From NCBI GenBank assembly GCA_947380285.1, contig CANCQD010000003.1, positions 1 through 45,822 of the forward strand: a stretch of DNA of 45,822 nt, written 5' to 3'. A program made the translations under genes and the position numbers. Position 1 is the first letter of the stretch; each line of letters opens with the position of its first letter. The notes under the pieces are model-generated. The model searched no databases and was not told the DNA's origin. It was given only the letters and a program-made list of their open reading frames with translations. Positions 37,919 to 45,617 of the stretch are shown piece after piece. Origin of the DNA: Burkholderiaceae bacterium. GTDB taxonomy: Bacteria > Pseudomonadota > Gammaproteobacteria > Burkholderiales > Burkholderiaceae.

Positions 37919-39427
37919 ATGTTCCCGATTGATTTTTTTTGGAGAGCTGTACAGCGTTGGCCCGATCGCATTGCGATTGATACGCCACAAGGGCCAATTC
38001 ACTACGCAACATTATCCAAGCGTGTAAAAGCGCTAGCGACTGGGCTTACGGCATTAGATCCAACCCTGCAAAGTCGCGTTGCTATCTGTGCAGGCAATAG
38101 CGCTGATCACATTACTGCCCTGCTAGCTATTTTGGCCTGTGGCAAGGTATGGGTTCCGCTCAATCCTAAGAGTACGCATCCAGAGATACAACGCATCATC
38201 AACGTCACTGAGCCATCCATCGTGATTTTGGATGCCGCCAATCAAGATTTACTGAAAGGGGCAACAGGCTCATGGATTTATACGGGGGCTGACTCTGATG
38301 CAACCAGTCGCACCATGGCTGAGTTAATTCAACTGTATGAGGATGCACCACAACCTACTTTTGAATTACCTTTGGATGCTATTCAGGCCATCAAATTTAC
38401 TGGCGGCACCACTGGGGCTCCTAAAGGCGTCATGCAGCCTTACCGTGCGTGGATGGCAAACATCAGCAACCAGATTCAGGTATGGGGGTTTGATGAGCAT
38501 GAGCGGTATGTGGTTGCGGCACCAATTACCCACGGAACATCTACCTATCTTCTTCCGATCTTGGCCCAAGGCGGTTGCCATGTCATATTGGATGGCGCAG
38601 GAGCGGAGGTAGTCAGAACTGCTTTTCGTGAGCGACGCGGTACTGCCTGTTTCATGCCACCAACCTTGGTGTATATGTTGATGGCTTTACCCAATGCATC
38701 CAGAGATGATTTTCCAAAACTGCGAAGATTAATTTATGGCGGCGCTCCTATGCCACCAGAACAAGTCCGTAAGGTGCGTGATTTCTTTGGGCCTGTCTTA
38801 GGAACTACTTATGGTCAAACAGAAGCGCCCCAAATATTGACAGTGATGCGTCCCGAGGATTTTGATGATCCTGATAATTGGGCAGCCGTTGGTAGGACCA
38901 CTTGGTTTAGTGATGTGGCCATCATGTCGCCTGAAGGCAAACTCTTGCCCAACGGTGAAATCGGTGAAGTTGTCGCTCGTGGTGATTTGTTGATGAATGG
39001 TTACTGGCGCATGCCCGAGAAAACAGCCGAAACGATTGTTGATGGCTGGCTTCATACCGGTGACCGTGGTTTAATTGATGAACGCGGCTTTTTGTATCTT
39101 AAAGATCGTCTTAAAGATATCGTCATTACTGGTGGTTTCAATGTGTATCCAGTTGACGTTGAAAATGCCTTAAGTCAACACCCTGCTGTTCATGAATGCC
39201 TTGTCTTTGGTTTGCCCGATGAAAAATGGGGAGAAACTGTTCAAGCTGCTGTGCAATTACATCCTAACAAGCATGCTGATGAAGCAGAACTCATTGCATT
39301 TGTGCGCAATTTGCTAGGGCCAGTACAGACACCCAAGCACATTCACTTTTATGAGAGCTTACCTCGCTCAAATGTAGGGAAGTTGCTCAAGGGAGCTGTG
39401 ATTGAAAAACTAAAAACATCTACTTAG
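37919..39427 (+). CDS. AMP-forming acyl-CoA synthetase, substrate unknown
   Basis: The 502-residue ANL-family enzyme shows IKFTGGTTGAPKGVM (P-loop), TTYGQTEAPQ, DGWLHTGDRG, KDRLKDIVITGGFNVYPVDVE (hinge) and a C-terminal SNVGKLLKGA with the catalytic Lys. It attaches CoA to a carboxylic acid through an acyl-AMP. Its place between a Bug binding protein and a citryl-CoA-lyase-like gene suggests it activates an imported acid. Substrate cannot be read from the sequence. Confidence 0.93.
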   Translation: MFPIDFFWRAVQRWPDRIAIDTPQGPIHYATLSKRVKALATGLTALDPTLQSRVAICAGNSADHITALLAILACGKVWVPLNPKSTHPEIQRIINVTEPSIVILDAANQDLLKGATGSWIYTGADSDATSRTMAELIQLYEDAPQPTFELPLDAIQAIKFTGGTTGAPKGVMQPYRAWMANISNQIQVWGFDEHERYVVAAPITHGTSTYLLPILAQGGCHVILDGAGAEVVRTAFRERRGTACFMPPTLVYMLMALPNASRDDFPKLRRLIYGGAPMPPEQVRKVRDFFGPVLGTTYGQTEAPQILTVMRPEDFDDPDNWAAVGRTTWFSDVAIMSPEGKLLPNGEIGEVVARGDLLMNGYWRMPEKTAETIVDGWLHTGDRGLIDERGFLYLKDRLKDIVITGGFNVYPVDVENALSQHPAVHECLVFGLPDEKWGETVQAAVQLHPNKHADEAELIAFVRNLLGPVQTPKHIHFYESLPRSNVGKLLKGAVIEKLKTST

Positions 39428-39448
39428 ACGAACTCTGAATTGACCACT

Positions 39449-40228
39449 ATGACGAATAAAAAAACACCTGTTACCAGTCTGTGTACCCACACTTTAACGA
39501 GCCTGCACTACCGAGATGCAGATTTGGTTGAGGATTTAATGGGTAAAAAAACATTTACCGAAGTGATGTTGATGCAAATTCTGGGCAGAGAGCCTCGTGG
39601 CGTAGATATCCGTATTACCGATGTGGTGCTGATTGTATTGATGGAGCATGGTTTAACGCCAAGCGCAATCGCCACTCGCCTCATTTATATGAGCGCCCCA
39701 GAAAACCTTCAGGGCGCTGTATCTGCTGGCCTTCTTGCGGTAGGTAGCTCCTTTATTGGAACGATGGAGAACTGCTCTGCCTTGCTTGACCGCATCATTG
39801 CTACAAAAGACCAATATGCAGAAGCGCTTGCCATTGCGCAGCATTACAAAGGTATTAAAGGCGCCGTTCCTGGCTTTGGACATCACCTCCATAAACCAGT
39901 AGATCCACGTGCCTATAAGTTATTAGATATGGGTCGTGCTGAGAAAGAACTCAAGGGTGATCACATACGAGCCTTAGAGACCTTATCTAAAGCCGTAGAT
40001 GAAGTGGCGGGTCGAAATATCACCATCAACGCCACCGGTGCCGTTGCTGCCCTTCTTGGTGAAATTGGCATTCCTACTGCAGTGATGCGAGGCTTTGCAG
40101 TGATCTCTCGTTCTGCTGGTTTGGTTGCACATATTGTTGAAGAACAACAAAGCCCATCTGGTCGCTTTATTTGGGACACTGTTGAACATGCCATTCCATT
40201 TGTGGATGGCGCCAATAAGATTGGCTAA
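39449..40228 (+). CDS. Citryl-CoA lyase-like protein of the citrate synthase superfamily, active-site Asp replaced
   Basis: The 259-residue protein is a short citrate-synthase-fold protein like the citryl-CoA lyase module of ATP citrate lyase (ACLY). By eye it aligns along its length: EHGLTPSAIATR with DHGPAVSGAHNT, AGLLAVGSSFIGTMEN with SGLLTIGDRFGGALDA, GFGHHLHKPVDPRA with GIGHRVKSINNPDM (catalytic His kept), and ITINATGAVAALLG with LILNVDGLIGVAFV. The catalytic Asp of NVDG (human D1026, from memory) reads Thr here, about residue 196. Start is ATG 39449; a TTG at 39440 is in frame. It shares an operon with a synthetase and two SDRs, its stop overlapping the next ATG by one base. Confidence 0.83.
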   Translation: MTNKKTPVTSLCTHTLTSLHYRDADLVEDLMGKKTFTEVMLMQILGREPRGVDIRITDVVLIVLMEHGLTPSAIATRLIYMSAPENLQGAVSAGLLAVGSSFIGTMENCSALLDRIIATKDQYAEALAIAQHYKGIKGAVPGFGHHLHKPVDPRAYKLLDMGRAEKELKGDHIRALETLSKAVDEVAGRNITINATGAVAALLGEIGIPTAVMRGFAVISRSAGLVAHIVEEQQSPSGRFIWDTVEHAIPFVDGANKIG

Positions 40229-40971
40229 TGATGGTTAATAAAGTCCAGTCCACTAGAGAATGTGCATTAGTAACTGGGGCTAGCCGAGGTATTGGGCGAG
40301 CCATATTGGAGCGACTCATTGCTGATGGCATACATGTCATCAATTTTGATAAAGAGCCTCCTACTCAAATTGCTGCTCATGAAAGCTTCATTGAAGTAGA
40401 TGTCTCGAACGAAGAAACCTTGTGCACTGCGCTAGCCGAAGTGACCTCCACTTTCTCAATTACTCGTTTAGTCAATAACGCTGGCATTGTTCGCCCTGCC
40501 ACAATTGAGAAGACTACGATTTCAGATCTTCATGCGGTGATGAACGTCAACATCGCTGCTGCCATCATTTGTATACAAGCAGTCATCCCTATGATGAAGG
40601 CGGCCCATTTTGGACGCATTGTTAATATCTCAAGCCGAGCAGCCTTAGGTAAGGAAGAGCGTATTGCCTATGCAACTTCTAAAGCAGGCTTACTGGGATT
40701 AACTCGCACGCTAGCCTTAGAGCTTGCCGCGGATGGCATTACCGTCAACGCCATAGGACCAGGGCCCATTGCTACCGAACTTTTCCAGAGCGCTAACCCG
40801 CCTGGTTTGCCAGCCACACAACGCATCCTGGATAGCGTACCTCTAGGTCGTATTGGCCAACCAGAGGAAGTGGCCCATATCGTTGCTTCACTGCTTGATC
40901 AACGTGCTGGCTATACGACTGGTCAGGTAGTGTATGTCTGTGGCGGCATGACGGTGGGACTGAGTCAATAA
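40228..40971 (+). CDS. SDR family NAD(P)-dependent oxidoreductase
   Basis: The 247-residue classical SDR has the cofactor motif TGASRGIG, the stabilising NNAG in LVNNAGIVRPA, catalytic Ser in NISSRAALG and YATSK (YxxxK). It is like 3-oxoacyl-ACP reductase/FabG-type dehydrogenases, acting on a hydroxyl or keto group of the pathway substrate, probably as a CoA thioester. The ATG overlaps the stop of the citryl-CoA-lyase-like gene by one base. The next SDR starts 25 bp downstream. Confidence 0.93.
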   Translation: MMVNKVQSTRECALVTGASRGIGRAILERLIADGIHVINFDKEPPTQIAAHESFIEVDVSNEETLCTALAEVTSTFSITRLVNNAGIVRPATIEKTTISDLHAVMNVNIAAAIICIQAVIPMMKAAHFGRIVNISSRAALGKEERIAYATSKAGLLGLTRTLALELAADGITVNAIGPGPIATELFQSANPPGLPATQRILDSVPLGRIGQPEEVAHIVASLLDQRAGYTTGQVVYVCGGMTVGLSQ

Positions 40972-40995
40972 ATGCGTTAATCAATAAGTGAATAA

Positions 40996-41823
40996 ATGAG
41001 AGAGACTTCACATCCCCCAGGATTGCCAACAGATATCACAGGTCGCGTGATTTTCGTCTCGGGCGGCGGCTCTGCAGGTCCAGGATGGAGCATTGGTAGA
41101 GCATCTTGCGTTACTTACGCCAGATTAGGAGCCAAAGTGTGTGTAGTAGACCGGGATTTTGCATCTGCAGAAGAAACCACTCAGATCATTCTGAATGAAG
41201 GCGGTACAGCACAGACTTTTGTTGGAGATGTTTCTGAAGAGGCCGATGTTAAAAGACTTTTTAACGAAGCTCGCAAACAATTTGGTCCTATTGATGTATT
41301 GCATCACAACGTGGGCATAGGCAAGGTTGGTGGCCCCATGGAAACCAGTGCTGAAGATTTTGATCGCATCCATAAGGTCAATGTGCGGAGCTTATTGCTA
41401 GCAGCGCAAGAAGTTCTTCCTGAGATGGTATCGCGCGGCACAGGTAATATCATTGCCATCTCCTCGGTAGCGGGCATGCGCTATTTGGGCTACCCTCATC
41501 TAGCCTATAGCATTACGAAGGCTGCCAATACCCAATTTATAAGGATGATTGCACAGCAATATGCTGATAAAGGCATTCGGGCAAATACCGTGGTACCAGG
41601 CTTAATTGATACTCCCCGTATTGCCCATACCGTTGCCAAGATGTTCTCCGCAAACGGACTGGATGAAGCCCGAGCCGCCCGTGACCGCCAAGTTCCAATG
41701 GGACGCTCTGGTACAGCATGGGATGTAGCTCATGCCTGCGCCTTTCTGGTATCCGATGCCGCTGCCTATATTACGGGCACTGAACTTGTAGTTGATGGCG
41801 GCCTGACCGGAAAATACGCCTAA
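40996..41823 (+). CDS. SDR family oxidoreductase with an expanded glycine-rich loop
   Basis: The 275-residue SDR has catalytic Ser in AISSVAGM and YSITK (YxxxK), and the C-terminal TGTELVVDGGLTGKYA. Its cofactor motif is expanded: VSGGGSAGPGWSIGRA in place of TGxxxGxG, and the NNAG block reads HNVG (LHHNVGIGKVGG). Such changes suggest a different cofactor pocket or substrate access. It is last in the operon; the stop is about 60 bp before a lipoprotein gene. It may act in sequence with the previous SDR. Confidence 0.92.
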   Translation: MRETSHPPGLPTDITGRVIFVSGGGSAGPGWSIGRASCVTYARLGAKVCVVDRDFASAEETTQIILNEGGTAQTFVGDVSEEADVKRLFNEARKQFGPIDVLHHNVGIGKVGGPMETSAEDFDRIHKVNVRSLLLAAQEVLPEMVSRGTGNIIAISSVAGMRYLGYPHLAYSITKAANTQFIRMIAQQYADKGIRANTVVPGLIDTPRIAHTVAKMFSANGLDEARAARDRQVPMGRSGTAWDVAHACAFLVSDAAAYITGTELVVDGGLTGKYA

Positions 41824-41885
41824 ACCCCAGATTTATAGCCCTATCCAAAGGGATAGTATGATTTGCTGATTCTTAGGGAGCTTTT

Positions 41886-42434
41886 ATGCATCGCAACATC
41901 TATCGTATTGTTTTATTGTTAGCCATCAGCGCTGGTCTTCTGGCCTGCAATCAAAATGATAAAAAAATTAGCGGCTGGGAAATTAATGATGTCTATCACT
42001 CGACCATCATTACCCCCAATTCAGCGACTGGTGGAAAAACCTATCAAGGCCCTCCGATCAACACGATGGATGAAGCCAATACCTATGAGATGTTTAGCTT
42101 AAGAGCTGATCAATCAAATCAAGGTGCAAAGACCTATGAACTGCTTGCTCAGTTGACCTATTTTTCACAATGGCGATACTACGATTCTGCAACCCAAGAA
42201 GGCGCTCCTGCTAATACATTTAAAGTGGTTGGCAGAGAAGCAGGTGCTTGTGGTGATAGAGGTTGTATCTTTAGAGAAGTTCTATCAGTACAGTTGACTG
42301 AAGCATTCCTCAAAGACAGAATGAAGAAAGGTTTCATCATCACCCTTTCTGCTAAGAATGGAATGAAGACTGAACTCTTTGTACCGCCGCAATATATTCA
42401 AGGCTATATGCAGGCGGTTAACGGGTTTAACTGA
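41886..42434 (+). CDS. Lipoprotein, hypothetical
   Basis: The 182-residue protein has a lipoprotein signal peptide (IVLLLAISAGLLAC, lipobox LLAC with Cys21) and a mature domain with an acidic N-terminus, an AGACGDRGC pair of cysteines near residue 120 that may form a disulfide, and a C-terminal helix. GGGAG precedes ATG 41886. Family not recognised. It follows the SDR operon on the same strand and ends before a strong terminator. Confidence 0.75.
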   Translation: MHRNIYRIVLLLAISAGLLACNQNDKKISGWEINDVYHSTIITPNSATGGKTYQGPPINTMDEANTYEMFSLRADQSNQGAKTYELLAQLTYFSQWRYYDSATQEGAPANTFKVVGREAGACGDRGCIFREVLSVQLTEAFLKDRMKKGFIITLSAKNGMKTELFVPPQYIQGYMQAVNGFN

Positions 42435-42458
42435 TTACTAAACTACTCATTGGTAATA

Positions 42459-42490
42459 AATAAAGGGGCTGAGAGCCCCTTTATTTTTTT
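42459..42490. terminator. Strong rho-independent terminator, bidirectional position
   Basis: AATAAAGGGGCT and AGCCCCTTTATT form a 12-bp perfect stem with loop GAG, followed by a seven-T run on the plus strand. It ends the lipoprotein transcript and, on the minus strand, may also help end the HD-GYP gene, which stops at 42525. Confidence 0.92.
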
Positions 42491-42524
42491 GTGTTCAAGC
42501 ACCACTTTAGAGATTCTGTTTACC

Positions 42525-43388
42525 CTAATACTGCTTGGCAATCAATTCAAAGTTTTCACGTTCGGCAATAAAAGCCTTTACAACTATCGGGTCAAAGGCA
42601 CTGCCGCTATAACTAATAATTTCGTTATAGGCTTTTTCTATCGGCCAGCCCTTTTTATAAGGCCTAGTACTCACGAGAGCGTCATATATATCCGCTACCG
42701 TCATAATGCGGGCCTCAATAGGAATAGCCTCACCTTTCAAATGTCGAGGGTAGCCAGTTCCATCCCATTTTTCATGATGAGCGCCAGCAACTTTGATGGC
42801 GGTAGATATCAACTCCATCTCAACCTCTTCTGACTGCGATACCGCCAGAATAGATTCTCCTATCAATGGATGGTGCGACATCAATTCTCTCTCCTCATCA
42901 GTCAAGCGTCCCCGCTTATTGAGAACATGATCCGGAATACCAACCTTACCAATATCATGCAGTGGGGCAACCTTCACCAATTTCTCTATATGGCCTTCAG
43001 TCAAAATATCGGGGAACTCACCCATCATTTTTAGACGATTAGCCAAGAGGCTGACATATTTTTGAGTGCGCACGATATGGCTGCCAGTATCGTTATCCTT
43101 TGCCTCTGCTAGCGCATTTAAGACTGCCAGCATTTGATCTTCTCGAGCAACTATGGTCTCTTCAGCAAACTCTAAATCATGCATGCGTTTCTTCATTGGC
43201 TTGACCACAAGCAACTGAAGAACGGGAATGGTAATCAAGGTCAATAAAGCGACATCTAATACTATCGCAGCCAAGCTTGAAATAGGCCCAAAGAATGGCA
43301 ATAGATACATAATGAAGGCTTCACCAACGCAGATACTAGCAATCAAGACATAGTTAAGTCTTTTAATTGGGTTGTATTTAGCCTTCAT
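42525..43388 (-). CDS. HD-GYP domain protein, predicted cyclic-di-GMP phosphodiesterase
   Basis: The 287-residue protein has two N-terminal membrane helices (about 12-33 and 38-62) and a short linker that leads to an HD-GYP domain. The HD motif is LHDIGK (144-145), followed by HHEKWDGTGYP (204-214) with the GYP triad intact, and metal ligands in SHHPLIGESIL are present. Intact motifs predict hydrolysis of c-di-GMP to GMP. There is no sensory domain apart from the membrane helices. The gene is isolated between a terminator and a DUF1345 gene upstream. Confidence 0.93.
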   Translation of the reverse strand: MKAKYNPIKRLNYVLIASICVGEAFIMYLLPFFGPISSLAAIVLDVALLTLITIPVLQLLVVKPMKKRMHDLEFAEETIVAREDQMLAVLNALAEAKDNDTGSHIVRTQKYVSLLANRLKMMGEFPDILTEGHIEKLVKVAPLHDIGKVGIPDHVLNKRGRLTDEERELMSHHPLIGESILAVSQSEEVEMELISTAIKVAGAHHEKWDGTGYPRHLKGEAIPIEARIMTVADIYDALVSTRPYKKGWPIEKAYNEIISYSGSAFDPIVVKAFIAERENFELIAKQY

Positions 43389-43618
43389 TCCTGCGCCTTC
43401 AATGGTCTATCCTCTTATGGGAAATCATCTCTTTTCACTTCTACGCATGAATCATATGCCAGAAATTATTTGCGTGACCTTTTTCTGGTGCAGCGCAAGC
43501 CAAGTCAAGCAATACGAGCATCTAAAAACTTATCTATGCTAGTACGTTGCCACTCAACCTCAGACTACAGAGAATCTCTCTCGAAGTTATCAAGTAACAA
43601 CATCAAGATACTCACTCA

Positions 43619-44293
43619 TCATGAAGATAAGAGTCCACCCACTAAGCTCATCGTTAGACCCAGGAGGGTTGCATTGAAGATAAAAGATAAAAGGCTATGG
43701 GTTGTAACTAAATTTCGAATTTTAGGTTCAACAATAATGATATCGGCAGTTTGACAAGTCATGCCAATCACTACAGAGAAATGAAAGAAGTCCGAGTAGG
43801 ACGGGTTTCTAATACCCAAAAAGATTAAAGGAGTTAGCTCAGAAGGTTCTTTTAAGTAAGTATAATAAGCATGAGCGTAATGCAAAGCATAGGCGGAATG
43901 TAAAACCAACCAGGAAATAGCAAAGGTCACCCCCGTCATCAATACCCCAAGTACACGCTCCTTCATTGGAATTTGATCCACGCTTCCCACGTGAATGAAA
44001 ATCGCAACCAAACTTACACCGCTCGCCAACAAAGAAATAATGTAGATCAGCAATTGACCATCGTCTTGCCGTGCACTCAGATGGGATATTTTTTTTCGAT
44101 TGAAATACTCCATCATCACAAATACCAAGATGAGGTATGTTGCTGAGGCTGCACTCCAGGCCATTAGGAACCGGGTTGATAGGTAATGACCTTGCAGAAG
44201 AATGAAGGCCGCAAAACCCACGATAAGGGCATATAAAAGCCTAGGCTTTGCCTTAATTAATAACCAGTGAAAACTTACAGGCTTCTCTTCCAT
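43619..44293 (-). CDS. DUF1345 family membrane protein
   Basis: The protein has about six hydrophobic helices and the DUF1345 signature-like stretch SAYALHYAHAYY and SDFFHFSVVIGMTCQTADI. Function unknown. Start is unclear: ATG 44293 (MEEKPVSFHWLLIK, 224 residues) is likely since the segment back to 44380 is not hydrophobic, but the ATG at 44380 (253 residues) cannot be excluded. It stands alone between the HD-GYP gene (230 bp with no other feature) and an EF-hand gene. Confidence 0.8.
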   Translation of the reverse strand: MEEKPVSFHWLLIKAKPRLLYALIVGFAAFILLQGHYLSTRFLMAWSAASATYLILVFVMMEYFNRKKISHLSARQDDGQLLIYIISLLASGVSLVAIFIHVGSVDQIPMKERVLGVLMTGVTFAISWLVLHSAYALHYAHAYYTYLKEPSELTPLIFLGIRNPSYSDFFHFSVVIGMTCQTADIIIVEPKIRNLVTTHSLLSFIFNATLLGLTMSLVGGLLSS

Positions 44294-44475
44294 CTTAACC
44301 ACAATAAAAAATCTTTGATTGACATTTCTATAATTAGAAATGGGGGCGGCGCTAATCTCATATGAATATTGGGCGCTCATTCATCACTAATGAACATCAA
44401 ATGCTGATGATGTCTTTGCGCCCAATTAAATCTAAAACGTTACGCCCAAATATTGGGTTGGTCCTTGAGGCAGGT

Positions 44476-44814
44476 TTAACCGCCGTACGTTTTCATTTCT
44501 TCTTGAGTTAGATATCCGTCTCCATTGATATCTAACTTATTGAAATGCCCTTCTGGTATGCCATAGGCTTTAGCCTCATCAGCAGATATTTTGCCATCTC
44601 CGTTGGTATCCATTACTTTGAGCTCATCTGGGGAAATTTTTCCATCGCCATTTGCATCTAGCTTTTTAAACCATGAATGTTTCGCGCCATCCAGTTCTGT
44701 GCCGCCTTTCATGCCATTCATTACAAAATAGGCAACAATTGCCAATACAACCCCAACAATTAAAACTTTAGTTATTTTCTTAGTTCCATTCCATATCGAT
44801 AGAAATACATCCAA
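44476..44814 (-). CDS. Membrane-anchored EF-hand calcium-binding protein
   Basis: The 112-residue protein has one N-terminal membrane helix (VLIVGVVLAIVAYFVMNGM, about 17-35) and three canonical 12-residue calcium loops: DANGDGKISPDE (53-64), DTNGDGKISADE (69-80) and DINGDGYLTQEE (95-106). Loops 1 and 2 are separated by only four residues, so they cannot form a standard pair of EF-hands with full helices. The soluble part probably faces the periplasm. It is a likely calcium sensor or stabiliser, partner unknown. Confidence 0.88.
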   Translation of the reverse strand: MDVFLSIWNGTKKITKVLIVGVVLAIVAYFVMNGMKGGTELDGAKHSWFKKLDANGDGKISPDELKVMDTNGDGKISADEAKAYGIPEGHFNKLDINGDGYLTQEEMKTYGG

Positions 44815-45157
44815 TTAATTCCTTATACCCACAAACATAAAGATATAGCATTATTTCTAGTTATTATGAGGCCAGCATCACCGCCAAGTATAGCCAAGCA
44901 AATGTTCGCCCAAGATTATTGCGCTCCAATTCTCACGTAAGACGTTTGATGACGATTAAGTCAAAGCAAGAGATTTGTTCCAAACAGAATGCCAATTAAT
45001 TTGATATTGGTCAAATGATTAATAGGGTATTCAATCTAAACCTAGGTCTCAGAAGAGCCATTTTTGATGGGATTGATCCCATTGACCAGCACCAAGCAAA
45101 CGAGTCGTTCCTTTGACGAAATGACATGCCTAAATTGGCTACTGTAAACCATTAAAA

Positions 45158-45204
45158 GACTCATAAATAAGTCATTAAAACACTTAAAGACTTATTTATG
45201 AGTC
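45158..45204. promoter_or_regulatory. Two GACT-N8-AGTC operators forming a perfect 16-bp inverted repeat
   Basis: GACTCATAAATAAGTC (45158-45173) and its exact reverse complement (45189-45204) flank a 15-base A/T-rich spacer. Each arm is itself an imperfect palindrome GACT-N8-AGTC, the same geometry as the HipB operator TATCC-N8-GGATA of E. coli. Centres are 31 bp apart, three helical turns, upstream of the -35. Likely HipB/HipAB autoregulation sites. Confidence 0.65.
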
Positions 45205-45211
45205 ATATTTA

Positions 45212-45240
45212 TTGACCTATAGTGTGTAAACAGGTATATT
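45212..45240 (+). promoter_or_regulatory. Promoter of the hip operon
   Basis: TTGACC (45212-45217) and TATATT (45235-45240) are spaced by 17 bases, near-consensus. The start near 45247 leaves a leader of about 29 bases with GAGG five bases before the ATG at 45276. Confidence 0.7.
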
Positions 45241-45275
45241 AACGCCTCATACTTAACTAAATACATGAGGCAACT

Positions 45276-45617
45276 ATGCGCGTAGATCAAGAGCTGACCC
45301 TAGCATCAAAGCAACTTGGCCAATCTGCTGAAATAGCGAAATGCCTTGTTTCTTTGCGTCTTGCGCGTCGTGTTCGCCAAAGTGAAGCAGCAGTTCGTGC
45401 CGGCCTATCTCGCGCTACTGCACAACGCATTGAAAAGGGTGATCCTGGTGTAGCTATTGGCGCGCTCCTGCGTTACTTAGATGCAATCGCTCCAGGCATG
45501 ACCTTGTTGCAACTCTTAAGCGGAGATGATCCTGCGATCATTGCCTTAGAGCGTCGCTCACGCCCACAACGCGTGCGTAATTTAAGTACAGCGGAAATGA
45601 AAGCGCTTGATTTCTGA
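45276..45617 (+). CDS. HipB-like antitoxin, XRE-type helix-turn-helix
   Basis: The 113-residue protein has a Cro/C1-type HTH (about 28-75) with RLARRVRQSEAAVRAGLSRA and ATAQRIEKGD as recognition segment, followed by a helical tail with IIALERRSRPQRVR. HipB antitoxins repress their own operon and inhibit the HipA kinase. Its TGA overlaps the next ATG by two bases (TGATG shares the A/T), the standard antitoxin-first arrangement. Operators lie at 45158-45204. Confidence 0.85.
   Translation: MRVDQELTLASKQLGQSAEIAKCLVSLRLARRVRQSEAAVRAGLSRATAQRIEKGDPGVAIGALLRYLDAIAPGMTLLQLLSGDDPAIIALERRSRPQRVRNLSTAEMKALDF

Larger units (their letters stand above)
44815..45275. other. 461-bp intergenic region before hipB, with symmetrical elements
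   Basis: No gene is seen here. It holds the hip operators and promoter (45158-45240), the 16-bp palindrome ATGGGAT-TG-ATCCCAT at 45067-45082, and TTGATATTGGTCAA at 45001-45014, a one-mismatch FNR-type site. A short minus-strand reading ending RLLGAGQWDQSHQKWLF near 45050-45100 looks protein-like but has no start and may be a gene remnant. Confidence 0.5.

Noticed and set aside
43470..43754. Plus-strand 94-codon reading frame
   Set aside because: It overlaps the DUF1345 gene in antisense, shows a shadow-type composition and has no recognisable motif.
45001..45014. TTGATATTGGTCAA as a second FNR site
   Set aside because: One mismatch to consensus and about 200-270 bp from the nearest gene starts; too weak to call.
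45050..45115. Minus-strand protein-like fragment ending RLLGAGQWDQSHQKWLF as a gene
   Set aside because: No start codon, ribosome-binding site or family match; at most a remnant.
45158..45204. Inverted repeat near hipB as the terminal repeat of a mobile element
   Set aside because: Only a 15-bp spacer lies between the arms and no transposase is present; the operator reading fits position and geometry.
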